This document shows positions 33,482 to 41,644 of a stretch of 47,679 bases of DNA, piece by piece. The number at the start of each line of letters is the position of its first letter. Position 1 is the stretch's first letter. Origin of the DNA: Thermococcus sp. (GTDB lineage: Archaea; Methanobacteriota_B; Thermococci; Thermococcales; Thermococcaceae); contig NZ_JALUYR010000138.1 in the NCBI RefSeq assembly GCF_027012695.1, positions 1 to 47,679 on the forward strand, in the 5' to 3' direction. The translations under genes and the position numbers were made by a program. The notes under the pieces are model-generated. The model saw nothing but the letters and a program-made list of their open reading frames with translations, was not told where the DNA came from and ran no database searches.

Positions 33482-33907
33482 TCACTCCTTCTTCTCAGGC
33501 TGGAGTTTCTGGAGCTCCTGGAGGAGCTCGGTAACCTTTCTGCTGTCCTCCTCGATCTTCCTGAGGAGGGCCAGGCGCAGACTCATGAGGGCGCTTATCC
33601 TCTTCTCGATGTTCTCACGGGCCTCGTCGATGGTAGCGCCGACGAGTATGCCAGCCCCAACGTCCATGATGACGTCGTCGGGCTTCTCTATCTTGCCCTT
33701 TATCGCTATTCCGCTTCCGAGCGGGATGTAGATTTCCTTGCCCTTGCCCTTCTCCTTGATGTAGGCGAGGGTCGCGTCAACGGTCCTGAGGTTGGCGATG
33801 GTCGCGTCAATAACACTGACCTGGCTCCTGAGGTACTCGATCTCGCCGAGGTAGCTCCTTATCTCGTCCTGGATCTCCTCCGGGGTCTTAACCTTCTTCT
33901 CCACCAT
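33482..33907 (-). CDS. pfdA: prefoldin alpha subunit (probably the heat-inducible paralogue)
   Basis: A 141-residue prefoldin alpha. Two helices of a coiled coil flank the beta-hairpin core EIYIPLGSGIAIKGKI and VIMDVGAGILVGATIDEA, which is family-typical. ATG at 33907 follows GGGGGGTGATGAAAG. It is the first gene of a two-gene operon with the beta-type gene, behind a likely Phr operator. Which of the two Thermococcus prefoldin loci this is cannot be proved here. Confidence 0.9.
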   Translation of the reverse strand: MVEKKVKTPEEIQDEIRSYLGEIEYLRSQVSVIDATIANLRTVDATLAYIKEKGKGKEIYIPLGSGIAIKGKIEKPDDVIMDVGAGILVGATIDEARENIEKRISALMSLRLALLRKIEEDSRKVTELLQELQKLQPEKKE

Positions 33908-33930
33908 CTTTCATCACCCCCCAACGTTCT

Positions 33931-33963
33931 CATATTTTAGTAACATTTTGTGATTTAAAAACT
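33931..33963 (-). promoter_or_regulatory. prefoldin operon promoter with putative Phr heat-shock operator
   Basis: On the minus strand GTTTTTAAATC (33954-33962) is the TATA box, 45-55 bases before the ATG at 33907. Between it and the expected transcript start lies the 19-base motif at 33936-33954 (plus-strand TTTAGTAACATTTTGTGAT), an imperfect inverted repeat. Phr, the Thermococcales heat-shock repressor, binds just downstream of the TATA box at its targets, which include a prefoldin pair. The same motif recurs at 47655. Confidence 0.6.
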
Positions 33964-34005
33964 TTTCGCCGGCAGACTTATTAACCGGGAGGTGTAGGGG
34001 TGAGC

Positions 34006-34503
34006 ATGATAACCAACGAGACGAAGGGCACGATCTGGCACGGACCCGTCCGGGTGGCCGACACATTCTCCAAGCGTTTCCGCGGTTTGATGCTCGCCAG
34101 AGGTATCAACCACGCCCTCGTCTTCATCCTCCCGGCAGAGACCCGAATAAACGCATCGATTCATACGTTCTTCATGCTCTCCGACATCGATGTAATCTGG
34201 CTCGACTCCTCAAGGAGGGTCGTGGACCTCAAGACCGCCAAAAAGTGGCGCCTTTACGCACCGAAGAAGGCCGCGAAGTACATCATCGAGGGGCCGGTCG
34301 GACTGATAAAAGCCCTAGAGGTTGAGGAGGGCGATCTGATGAGCTGGTCCCCGACTGAGGAGAAGGGAAAGACCATTCCCGTCAAATCCCTGATCCCGGG
34401 AAAGATTGACCTGAAGGGGTCAGGCAGCGGTGTGGCGATGATGGAGGGTGTACAGGAAGTGAAAGATAAGGGTGCCGAAAATGTGTATGCCGATTCTTTT
34501 TAA
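34006..34503 (+). CDS. DUF192 family protein
   Basis: A 165-residue soluble protein. The DUF192 core is visible: [18 protein letters not shown], then [18 protein letters not shown] and [25 protein letters not shown]192 proteins are common and of unknown role. The C-terminal 40 residues after the core are charged and unmatched. ATG at 34006 follows GGGGTGAG; a GTG at 34000 is the alternative. CTTATTAACC near 33977 is a likely TATA box. Confidence 0.85.
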   Translation: MITNETKGTIWHGPVRVADTFSKRFRGLMLARGINHALVFILPAETRINASIHTFFMLSDIDVIWLDSSRRVVDLKTAKKWRLYAPKKAAKYIIEGPVGLIKALEVEEGDLMSWSPTEEKGKTIPVKSLIPGKIDLKGSGSGVAMMEGVQEVKDKGAENVYADSF

Positions 34504-34570
34504 TGAGCCTAAGCCCGGCGGTGCGCTGGCATTCTACCCTCCTTCGGGAGAACGGAAATGCTGAGGAACG

Positions 34571-34857
34571 TCATAGGTGGATAACCTCCTTCTTCACGTG
34601 CTCTCCACTCTTGGGCTTGAGGGTAGATTTCATGACGAGGTCAAACCTTGATACAGAGGAGATCCTCAAGCTCGATGAACCCCAGCAGAGAAGGAAACCT
34701 CATAGAAGTCCAACGAGAATATCGCCCTCTCCGTCGCCTCACACGGATGTAGGAGCCAAAGACCCCTATCTCCCTGACCCTAAACCTCTCCTAAAGCTCC
34801 CTCCGGCGAGTTTTTCAAGATGGTTTCGATCTCCCCAAGAGTCAGCGTAGGTATCAT
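34571..34857 (-). pseudogene. decayed MNT nucleotidyltransferase gene
   Basis: From ATG 34857 the minus strand reads LGEIETILKNSPEGAL, then after a frameshift ERFRVREIGVFGSYIR, then after two more breaks DFYEV, PSLLGFIELEDLLCIKV, and after another shift DLVMKSTLKPKSGEHVKKEV ending HL-TGA at 34571. This is the complete architecture of a COG1669 nucleotidyltransferase at the right length (about 95 codons), with GVFGSY as the GS motif and damaged DxD region. At least four frame breaks make it dead. Between it and the DUF192 gene (34504-34570) I see no partner HEPN. Confidence 0.8.
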
Positions 34858-34925
34858 CTAGTGTTTGAGCCACATTCCAAGAAGTTTTCCTTTGTGATGC
34901 AACTCTATCAAGCCTGAGAGTGCCC

Positions 34926-34962
34926 ACAAAAAAATTCCCGCGAGAATAATTCTCAGAAGAAT
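34926..34962 (-). terminator. terminator of the pterin-synthase-like gene
   Basis: On the minus strand, just after the stop at 34966, GAGAAT-A-ATTCTC forms a short hairpin, and TTTTTTT (34928-34934) follows within 15 bases. An archaeal U-rich terminator is likely. Confidence 0.5.
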
Positions 34963-34965
34963 TTT

Positions 34966-35313
34966 TCAGAACTCGAACTCCACCCCGTTCTCGTCCCCTT
35001 CCCAGAGCCTCAAACGGTAAAGCCTAACCCCTTCGGGGAGCTTTTTCTCAACCTCCCCCGCTATCCACAAAGCTATGTTCTCGGTCGTGGGGTTCTCGAA
35101 GAGGGCGTTGAGGTTCCGGTGGTCGAGCTTTTTGATGACCCCCTCAACTATCGCCCTCAGCTGGAGGAAGTCAATGACATAGCCGTTTCTCAGCGGACCT
35201 TCAACAGCTATTTCAAGCCTGAAGGTGTGACCGTGTATCTCCTCCGGTTTGCCGTTTAGGATGACTGCGTGGGCCGCCTCGAACTTAAAGCGCTCGACAA
35301 CGTGGGATTTCAT
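34966..35313 (-). CDS. 6-pyruvoyl-tetrahydropterin synthase family protein (PTPS-III-like)
   Basis: A 115-residue T-fold enzyme. Zinc ligands are His15 (EAAHAV), His27 and His29 (IHGHTF). The catalytic Cys that sits before HGH in QueD is missing; instead Glu24 gives the ExxHGH signature of PTPS-III, which makes the pterin precursor 6-hydroxymethyl-dihydropterin in place of FolB. LDHRNLNALFENPTTENIA carries the second conserved Asp-His and the substrate-binding Glu. A role in folate-type cofactor synthesis is likely, with QueD activity for archaeosine less so. Confidence 0.85.
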   Translation of the reverse strand: MKSHVVERFKFEAAHAVILNGKPEEIHGHTFRLEIAVEGPLRNGYVIDFLQLRAIVEGVIKKLDHRNLNALFENPTTENIALWIAGEVEKKLPEGVRLYRLRLWEGDENGVEFEF

Positions 35314-35369
35314 CTCTCACACCGAAAACCAAATCAGCCCCAGCGTCTTAAACCTTTACGGTGATGCCT

Positions 35370-35627
35370 ATGGGATGTGGAATGGCGATAGACGCCAACC
35401 GCGTTATAGCTGGAGGTGTTCTCGTCTTCGTCGAGCAGGAGGTCTTCAGGAAGTTTCTTGAGCTGAAGGAGAAGCCCATCGTGATAGTTGGAGAAACCGG
35501 CGGCTTCAAGAAGGTGAAGGTTACGATGATGACCTATGAAGGAACGGTGATAATAACGCGCGGTGAGGTGGAACTACCTGAAAACGCGATAATCGTGAGG
35601 GCAAAGGAGCTTTCGCTGGGGAAGTGA
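35370..35627 (+). CDS. small conserved-looking protein, function unknown
   Basis: An 85-residue soluble protein starting MGCGMAIDANRVIAGGVLVF. Beta-rich pattern (PIVIVGETG, VKVTMMTYEGTVIITRGEV). The ATG at 35370 has GGTGAT four bases upstream; an ATG at 35382 is the alternative. TCTTAAACC (35346-35354) is a likely TATA box. It is divergent from the pterin-synthase gene. I do not recognise a family. Confidence 0.7.
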   Translation: MGCGMAIDANRVIAGGVLVFVEQEVFRKFLELKEKPIVIVGETGGFKKVKVTMMTYEGTVIITRGEVELPENAIIVRAKELSLGK

Positions 35628-35735
35628 TTTTATATCAAACCCTGCATATTTTTCTCTGCACTTAATAACCCACCGTAATGTTTAAAACCCGCAGTTCTTA
35701 TAAGGGGGCAGGACCATTGGCGGACGGTGGTTAAA

Positions 35736-37964
35736 ATGGTGCGGTACATGGTCACATCGGCACTCCCTTACGCTAACGGGCCAATTCACGCGGGACACCT
35801 TGCTGGAGCTTATCTCCCAGCGGACATCTTCGTGCGCTATCTGAGACTTAAAGGCGAGGAAGTGCTCTTCGTCTGCGGTACCGACGAGCATGGAACACCG
35901 ATAACCTTCCGCGCGCTGAAAGAAGGTAGGAGCCCGAGGGAGATAGTTGACGAGTTCCACGAGCACATAAAGACTACCTTCGAGAGGGCCAAGATAAGCT
36001 TCGATTTCTTTGGAAGGACTGAACTGCCCGTCCACTACAGGCTAAGCCAGGAGTTCTTTTTAAAGGCACTTGAAAACGGCCACCTCGTAAAGAAGGTCAC
36101 CAAGCAGGCCTACTGTGAGCACGACAAGATGTTTTTGCCCGATAGATACGTTATCGGAACCTGCCCCTACTGCGGCGCCGAAAATCAGCGTGGCGACCAG
36201 TGTGAGGTCTGCGGCCATCCGCTTACTCCTGAGATCCTTATCAACCCGCGCTGCAACATCTGCGGTAATCCCGTAACCTTCAAGGACTCCGCTCACTACT
36301 ACATAAAAATGGGGGACTTCCAGGAGAGGCTCAAGGAGTGGGTTGAAAGCCAAGAGCACTGGAAGCCGAACGTCAAGAACACGGTCCTTGGGTGGATTAA
36401 CGAGGGCCTTGAGGAGAGGGCGATAACCAGGGACCTGGACTGGGGGATCCCGGTTCCGCTGGATGATGAGGACGTCAAGGGCAAGGTGCTCTACGTCTGG
36501 TTCGAGGCGCCAATAGGCTACATCAGCATCACCATCGAGCACCTGAAGAGGGAAGGAAGGGAGAACGAGTGGAAGAAGTTCTGGCTCAACCTCGACGGTG
36601 AAACCAGGATAATCCACTTCATCGGCAAGGACAACGTGCCCTTCCACGCTATATTCTGGCCGGCCTTCCTGATGGCCTATGGTAAATACAGGGACGGGGA
36701 AGTCGAGGCCGACTGGCTGCTCCCCCACGACATCCCGGCGAACGAGTACCTCAACCTCGAGGGCAGGAAGTTCTCAACGAGCAGGAACTGGGCCATATGG
36801 GTCCACGAGTTCCTTGACGTATGGCCGGCGGATTACCTCCGCTACTACCTGACCGCTATAATGCCCGAAACGAGGGACAGCGACTTCTCCTTCGAGGACT
36901 TCAAGATAAAGATTAACGAGGAACTCGTGAACAACCTCGGAAACTTTGTGCACAGAGCTATGACCTTCGTGAACAGGTACTTCGACGGCGTTGTGCCTGA
37001 GAGAGGCGAGCTGAACGACCGTGACAGAGAAGCCTTCGAGGAAATTGAAAAAGCCTTCAAGGAGACGGGCGAGCTGATAAGCAAATACCGCTTCAAGGAC
37101 GCCCTCAAGCGCGTCATGGAGTTAGCGATCTTCGGAAACCGCTACTTCGACCACCAGAGACCGTGGAAGACCGCTAAAACAGACCGCGAGAGAACGGCCA
37201 CAACCGTAAACGTCTCCCTTCAGATAGTCAAGGCCCTCGGAATCCTCCTCGAGCCGTTCCTGCCGGACGCGAGCGAGAAGATATGGCACCTCCTCAACCT
37301 CGAAGAGCTCAAAAGGTGGGAGTTCAGCGAGATTAAAGCCGGCCACCGCGTCAGGAAGGCAACGCCGATGTTCAGGAAGGTGACCGACGAGGATATAATT
37401 CACTTCATAGTGAACTACATAGGAAGGGGCAACCCGGAGAGCGCCAGACTGCTCCTCGACAAGTACTACAGGAGGGACGACGTTTTCAAAGTCATCTTAG
37501 AGCGCTTCGGGGAGAAGAGGAGGGAAGAAGCCCTGGCGCTCCTGAGGAGCATCTACGGGGAAGTTGATATGAAAAGTGAAAAGGCCGAAGAGGCCAGGGC
37601 TCCTGGAAAAAAGGAAAAAGCTGAGGAGGGTAAAACGATGGAGTACGTAAGCTTTGACGACTTCGCGAAGCTCGATTTGAGGGTTGGGAAGATAATCGAG
37701 GTCAAGGACCACCCCAACGCCGACAGGCTCTACGTGGTAAAGGTTGACATCGGAGAAGAGGTCAGGCAGCTCGTTGCCGGTCTCAAGAAGTACTACAGGC
37801 CGGAAGAGCTGCTCAACAAGACCGTCGTCATCATAGCGAACCTCGAGCCCAAGAAGCTCAGGGGAATTGAAAGCCAGGGAATGCTCCTCGCGGCCGACGA
37901 TGGCGAAAACGTCGCCCTGCTGATGCCCGATAAAGAGGTGAAGCTCGGGGCAAGGATACGGTGA
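35736..37964 (+). CDS. metG: methionyl-tRNA synthetase with C-terminal tRNA-binding domain
   Basis: A 742-residue class I synthetase. The HIGH-equivalent is IHAGHLAG; the KMSKS-equivalent is KFSTSRN. Two zinc knuckles are present (CPYCGAENQRGDQCEVCG and CNICG). After a Lys/Glu-rich linker (residues 610-635) comes an EMAP/Trbp111-type domain (DFAKLDLRVGKIIEVKDHPN). Archaeal MetRS may carry this domain fused, as here, or as a separate MetG-beta protein. ATG at 35736 follows GGTGGTT; TTATAA at 35698-35703 is the likely TATA box. Confidence 0.97.
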   Translation: MVRYMVTSALPYANGPIHAGHLAGAYLPADIFVRYLRLKGEEVLFVCGTDEHGTPITFRALKEGRSPREIVDEFHEHIKTTFERAKISFDFFGRTELPVHYRLSQEFFLKALENGHLVKKVTKQAYCEHDKMFLPDRYVIGTCPYCGAENQRGDQCEVCGHPLTPEILINPRCNICGNPVTFKDSAHYYIKMGDFQERLKEWVESQEHWKPNVKNTVLGWINEGLEERAITRDLDWGIPVPLDDEDVKGKVLYVWFEAPIGYISITIEHLKREGRENEWKKFWLNLDGETRIIHFIGKDNVPFHAIFWPAFLMAYGKYRDGEVEADWLLPHDIPANEYLNLEGRKFSTSRNWAIWVHEFLDVWPADYLRYYLTAIMPETRDSDFSFEDFKIKINEELVNNLGNFVHRAMTFVNRYFDGVVPERGELNDRDREAFEEIEKAFKETGELISKYRFKDALKRVMELAIFGNRYFDHQRPWKTAKTDRERTATTVNVSLQIVKALGILLEPFLPDASEKIWHLLNLEELKRWEFSEIKAGHRVRKATPMFRKVTDEDIIHFIVNYIGRGNPESARLLLDKYYRRDDVFKVILERFGEKRREEALALLRSIYGEVDMKSEKAEEARAPGKKEKAEEGKTMEYVSFDDFAKLDLRVGKIIEVKDHPNADRLYVVKVDIGEEVRQLVAGLKKYYRPEELLNKTVVIIANLEPKKLRGIESQGMLLAADDGENVALLMPDKEVKLGARIR

Positions 37965-37968
37965 GGGC

Positions 37969-38901
37969 TCAGAGCCTGAGCTCCACCCAGTTATCCCTTT
38001 TCTTCTTGTAAATCCTCACCAGCCCCTGCTTCTCAAGGCGCTGGAACATTCTCCAGGCTGTCGTCTTTGGAATGCCCAGCATTTCCCTTATCTCGGCCTG
38101 TCTGGCCCTCCCACCCCTGTCGAAGAGGTAGAGCAGGGCCTTCTCCTCGTCCTTTGTCAGTTCGTACTCTTTGAGGCGTCCCGCAAAGTCCTCCCTGCTG
38201 ATGTCGGTTTCTTCCTCATCTTTTCTGTGTTTCATATAGATAACGCTCCCCGCAGCCAGTACAAGAAGTGCCAGGGTACCTATCGTTATCCAGTTTGTCG
38301 AGTCTCTATCCGGAGTGTTTGGTGAGGAGCCAGGATGAGGGGGCAGTGATGAGTTGGAAGACTCCGCAGTGGTTTCCGGAACGGACGTTGTCGGCACTTC
38401 TGTGGTGGGTCTGTACTGGAGGACATACGAAATTGTGTGATTTCCAGCGGGCATTAGTATTGAGTTTCCCGTTATCTCAAGGGGTATGTCTGTAAGGCCA
38501 ACTATGAGGGCGTTATCCGGAAAAGTAATTTTAACGGGCACGGTTGAGTTGAAACGAAGGCTCCATATGGCACCGCTTTTTGACGTTAGATCAGGGGTGT
38601 AGTAGGTTATCCAAACACGGGTAGCGTTTTCAAAATACACGGTAAGCGTGGAACCGTTTATCTCGTATGGCAGGGGGTTTCCATTCTCATCGAGAACGAC
38701 AACCCCTTCAACGTTAACTGAAGGCAGTGGAAGGGAAAAACTCACCGTGTAGTTCTCTGGGAGGACAACTTCACTTACCTTAACGTACCCATCGGAATAG
38801 ACCCCAAGGCTAAGGGATTCGACCGAATACTGCCCGCTTATGGAGGGCAAGAGCAGGATCATGAGTGAAATTGCAAGCACCGATATTGCTCCGCTCCTCA
38901 T
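37969..38901 (-). CDS. membrane-spanning winged-helix regulator with extracellular sensor domain
   Basis: A 310-residue protein: signal peptide, an extracellular beta-rich domain (residues 25-165, several NxT/S sites), a Thr/Ser/Pro linker (TTEVPTTSVPETTAE), one membrane helix (WITIGTLALLVLAAGSVIYM) and a cytosolic winged-helix domain (RARQAEIREMLGIPKTTAW, LEKQGLVRIYKK). This is a transmembrane one-component regulator: a membrane-fixed DNA-binding protein that could sense outside signals. It lies 50 bases downstream of the secreted coiled-coil gene and may share its transcript, with the secreted protein a possible ligand or target. Similar proteins occur in Thermococcales; targets are unknown. 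Confidence 0.75.
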   Translation of the reverse strand: MRSGAISVLAISLMILLLPSISGQYSVESLSLGVYSDGYVKVSEVVLPENYTVSFSLPLPSVNVEGVVVLDENGNPLPYEINGSTLTVYFENATRVWITYYTPDLTSKSGAIWSLRFNSTVPVKITFPDNALIVGLTDIPLEITGNSILMPAGNHTISYVLQYRPTTEVPTTSVPETTAESSNSSLPPHPGSSPNTPDRDSTNWITIGTLALLVLAAGSVIYMKHRKDEEETDISREDFAGRLKEYELTKDEEKALLYLFDRGGRARQAEIREMLGIPKTTAWRMFQRLEKQGLVRIYKKKRDNWVELRL

Positions 38902-38952
38902 CCAAGCACCCCCCGAGGTTTGGGGAATCCCATAAAAATAATAGGGGGAAAT

Positions 38953-40203
38953 TCACTCATCCTCCGACTCGTTCCAATCGTTGCGCTCCTTCTTTTTGCC
39001 GTCGTCATCGGAGTCCCCCTGGCGGTCGTTGTTCTCATCCTGATCATCCTGCTCTTCATATTCCCCATTCCGGTCATCATCACACTCATCGTCGGTGTAT
39101 TCGTCCCTGTGATCGTCCTTCTCCTTGTGGTCCTCCCTGTATTCGTCCTCGTGCTCTTTCCCTTCCCGGTACTCCCTCTCTATCTCCCTGGTGTCCTCGA
39201 TTATGTCCTTCAGCTCCTCGTTGATGTCGTGGAGCATATCCAGGGCTTCCTCATACCGGCCGCTCTCAATGAGGGCGTTGAACTCCTCGTACATGATCTG
39301 GAGTTCTATCAGACTCTCCTGAAGGTATGTGGCGTTTATGGTTGAGTTCCCGAGCATTGCCATTAGCTTCTGCATGAACCTCATCTGCTCCTGGAGCTTT
39401 TCCATAAAAGCCTGGCTGATCTCATCGGCTTTGGCTGTAACGATCTGCTCCTGGAGCTCTTCAACGGCGTCCTCAAGCTCGTCCATGAGCTCCTCCGCAT
39501 ACTCAAGGTCCGCCTTGAGGGCGATGAGGTTACCACTGGCGAGATCCCGGGCAACGACCATATAGGCGGCCTTGGTCTCGTTGTAGAGCTCCGTGACGTA
39601 GGTAACGTTGAGACCTTCCGCTTTGGCCTCTTCGATGACCTTTTCAACGTACGGGAGGTACTCCGCGGCCCGATGCAGCTCCTCCCTGGCGTCCATTATT
39701 ATCTCATAGTACTCCTGCTCGTTCTCCATTTCCCTCTCCCTGTACTCCTCGTAGTAGTCGGTAAGCTCCTCGATGACTTCCCTGTAGAGGTAAAGGGCAT
39801 TTATAGAGGCGTTTATGCTTCCACTGTGGTTGCCCGCCTTGTAAAGCTCCCACGCCTGGGCGCGGGTTGCCTCAGCCCGGTAGTAGAGACCAAGGGTGTA
39901 GTTGGAGATCGTGACGTTGCTGGCGTTGAGCTCCGCTATCAGGCCGGCGGTGTAGTTGGCGACCTTATCCAGGATCACAAGAAGGTTGTACGCCTGAACG
40001 CCGCCAGTGTTCGTCCTATTGGTGGCGCTGGTCGTGTTAACCGAAGTGTCGTTGGTTACGGGGATGGTGTTAACCGGTGTGGTCTGACCACTCACCGGGG
40101 TCGTGGTTGCCGTGGTGTTTACGCTGGCCGCCCATGCAGCGGTGCTGAGCAGTATCAGTGCTCCTATGGAGAGCACCAGCAGTGTTTTCACACTCATATT
40201 CAT
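38953..40203 (-). CDS. secreted coiled-coil protein with strongly acidic C-terminal tail
   Basis: A 416-residue exported protein. Signal peptide (LLVLSIGALILLSTAAWA), then a Thr/Asn-rich stalk with many NxT/S sites (NTTATTTPVSGQ), long helical segments that look like coiled coils (residues 75-330; EEIIEAKAEG-like and MEKLQEQMRFMQKLMA stretches), and an Asp/Glu/Lys tail of about 80 residues (EYTDDECDDDRNGEYEE). No membrane anchor at the C-terminus. The ATG at 40203 has GGGTGAAGG upstream; GTG 40212 is less likely. Calcium or metal binding by the tail is a guess. No family recognised. Confidence 0.7.
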   Translation of the reverse strand: MNMSVKTLLVLSIGALILLSTAAWAASVNTTATTTPVSGQTTPVNTIPVTNDTSVNTTSATNRTNTGGVQAYNLLVILDKVANYTAGLIAELNASNVTISNYTLGLYYRAEATRAQAWELYKAGNHSGSINASINALYLYREVIEELTDYYEEYREREMENEQEYYEIIMDAREELHRAAEYLPYVEKVIEEAKAEGLNVTYVTELYNETKAAYMVVARDLASGNLIALKADLEYAEELMDELEDAVEELQEQIVTAKADEISQAFMEKLQEQMRFMQKLMAMLGNSTINATYLQESLIELQIMYEEFNALIESGRYEEALDMLHDINEELKDIIEDTREIEREYREGKEHEDEYREDHKEKDDHRDEYTDDECDDDRNGEYEEQDDQDENNDRQGDSDDDGKKKERNDWNESEDE

Positions 40204-40236
40204 GGCCTTCACCCGATGTGGGATTATGCTCCGAAC

Positions 40237-40250
40237 CTATATTAGGAACC
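40237..40250 (-). promoter_or_regulatory. TATA box of the coiled-coil/regulator operon
   Basis: On the minus strand CCTAATATAGG (40239-40249) lies 36-46 bases before the ATG at 40203. The 40250-40510 gap beyond it holds no gene I can support. Confidence 0.5.
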
Positions 40251-40510
40251 CGGCGGACTTTGTTCGTTTCAAAACGTTTCTTCGGGTTTCTCTTTCCCAG
40301 GAGGGCATTAAAGAAGAAACATGGAGGGATTGAAGGCTTTTCTCATCCCTATTAACCCTAAAACCCCGACTTCTCCGGTCCTCCAGTATCATTACCCTCA
40401 CCCTTCTCCTGGGGCGCTTGAGAATCTCGATAGGTAGATGTCCCCTCGCGGGAGTTACCGGTCTGGAATAGCCCGGGGCCCTATTTGAGGACTCGGACGA
40501 GAGGAACGTT

Positions 40511-40789
40511 TTAGAGTGTCCCCTTCTTTTCAAGCTCCTTTACAATGAGTGCAACGTTGCAGATACCTTCCAGAACACTTCTAAAGCCAGGGTTCTCACC
40601 GAACTGGGCGAATAACGAGCCGAAGCTGGGGTGCCAGGCGTCAACCTGCTCCCTCCCCTTCGCGGTGATGATGTAGACCACCCATCCCCTCTCCTTGAGT
40701 ATTTCAACCAGCTTCCAGGCGTTCGTCATGTCGTTCTCGTCCCTTATCTCGATCCCATAGGCCTCCTTCACCCTCTCGAACAGCTCCAT
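40511..40789 (-). CDS. small conserved-looking protein, function unknown
   Basis: A 92-residue soluble protein starting MELFERVKEAYGIEI. Contains EILKERGWVVYIITAKGREQ and a C-terminal helix (NVALIVKELEKKGTL). ATG at 40789 has GGAGGTGGTGTTA upstream. The Cys in GICNVALIV and Trp-His (DAWHPSF) are visible landmarks. I recognise no family. Confidence 0.65.
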   Translation of the reverse strand: MELFERVKEAYGIEIRDENDMTNAWKLVEILKERGWVVYIITAKGREQVDAWHPSFGSLFAQFGENPGFRSVLEGICNVALIVKELEKKGTL

Positions 40790-40837
40790 TAACACCACCT
40801 CCCTGTGATCTGAAAATCCGCTTGATAAACCTGCCTC

Positions 40838-41566
40838 TCAAAGAACCATCCTAATGGCAACCGCGACGAGGAGGAGGGCGAACACCCTCCGGAGGGTCGC
40901 GGGCCGGGTCCTGTGAGCGGAGATGGCCCCAAGATGGGCACCCAGGATTATGCCCGGGGCCAGGAGGAAGGCGGTGTGAAGGTCGACCTGACCCAGGCGG
41001 TAGTGGGCGATGGCACCCGCGAGGGCCGTGAAGAACAGGGCCAGACTGGACGTCCCTATCGCGTAGCGCATTGGTATTCCAACGTAGGTGTGGAAGAGGG
41101 GAACGTTCAGGATCCCCCCGCTTATCCCGAGCAGTCCGCTCATCAACCCGGCGAGAAATCCCACCAGAGGGACGCGGCGGTAGTTGACCGCTGTCGGGCC
41201 ATCTGCCCCGTTCCCCTTTTTCAGGAGTGAGTAGGCAAGGTACACGAGAAGGACCGCGAAAACCGTTCTTAAAATGGCCTCGGGCAGGAGGGATGAAAGG
41301 TATGCGCCCAAAAAGGCGGCCGGTATTGAGAAGGCCTCCTTGACCAGGACGACCCGGAAAAGAACCGCGCCCCTGCGGAGGTGGGTGTAGGCCGAGGCCA
41401 GGGAGCTTATCGTTATGCACGCCAAACTCGTCCCGATGGCGACGTGGATGGACTCACCCATGAGGACCAGTGTCGGAACTATGAGGAAGCCACCGCCAAC
41501 CCCAAGCAGTCCCGCGATGAAACCAATGCCAAGTCCAGCGATGAAATCAATGACGTAAGGGAACAT
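40838..41566 (-). CDS. TauE/SafE family anion exporter, first copy
   Basis: A 242-residue membrane protein with about eight hydrophobic segments. The inverted-repeat signatures are FIAGLLGVGGGFLIVPTLVL and LMSGLLGISGGILNVPLFH. Relatives move sulfite, sulfoacetate or organosulfur anions. The ATG at 41566 is preferred over 41641 because a TATA box (TTTTAAAA, 41591-41598) lies 25-32 bases upstream and the added 25 residues would not be membrane-like. It is probably leaderless. Its substrate is unknown. About 40% alike to the copy at 42.1 kb by eye. Confidence 0.85.
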   Translation of the reverse strand: MFPYVIDFIAGLGIGFIAGLLGVGGGFLIVPTLVLMGESIHVAIGTSLACITISSLASAYTHLRRGAVLFRVVLVKEAFSIPAAFLGAYLSSLLPEAILRTVFAVLLVYLAYSLLKKGNGADGPTAVNYRRVPLVGFLAGLMSGLLGISGGILNVPLFHTYVGIPMRYAIGTSSLALFFTALAGAIAHYRLGQVDLHTAFLLAPGIILGAHLGAISAHRTRPATLRRVFALLLVAVAIRMVL

Positions 41567-41587
41567 GGGGATCAGTATGGAAGGGGG

Positions 41588-41624
41588 TTTTAAAATCTGA
41601 CGGCCTTCAGAAGCCTTAAATACT
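41588..41624. promoter_or_regulatory. divergent promoters of the TauE gene and the four-helix membrane protein gene
   Basis: Minus strand: TTTTAAAA (41591-41598), 25-32 bases before ATG 41566. Plus strand: CCTTAAATAC (41614-41623), 22-31 bases before ATG 41645. Both distances predict leaderless mRNAs. Confidence 0.55.
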
Positions 41625-41644
41625 CTAACTACATAGGGCATTCT

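Noticed and set aside
33131..33940. 269-codon open frame on the plus strand
   Set aside because: Antisense to both prefoldin genes, which have coherent coiled-coil proteins and ribosome sites.
34503..34850. 115-codon open frame on the plus strand
   Set aside because: It reads across the wrecked MNT gene in antisense; composition (Ser, Pro, Arg) is that of a random frame.
34899..34930. Possible second box C/D RNA (GTGATGC followed by CTGA)
   Set aside because: No C' or second D box and no terminal stem; only one half of the pattern is present.
40250..40510. Gap checked for CRISPR repeats, RNA genes and small ORFs
   Set aside because: No repeat unit, no C/D or tRNA pattern, and the 38-codon plus-strand frame from 40321 lacks a ribosome site and a protein-like composition.
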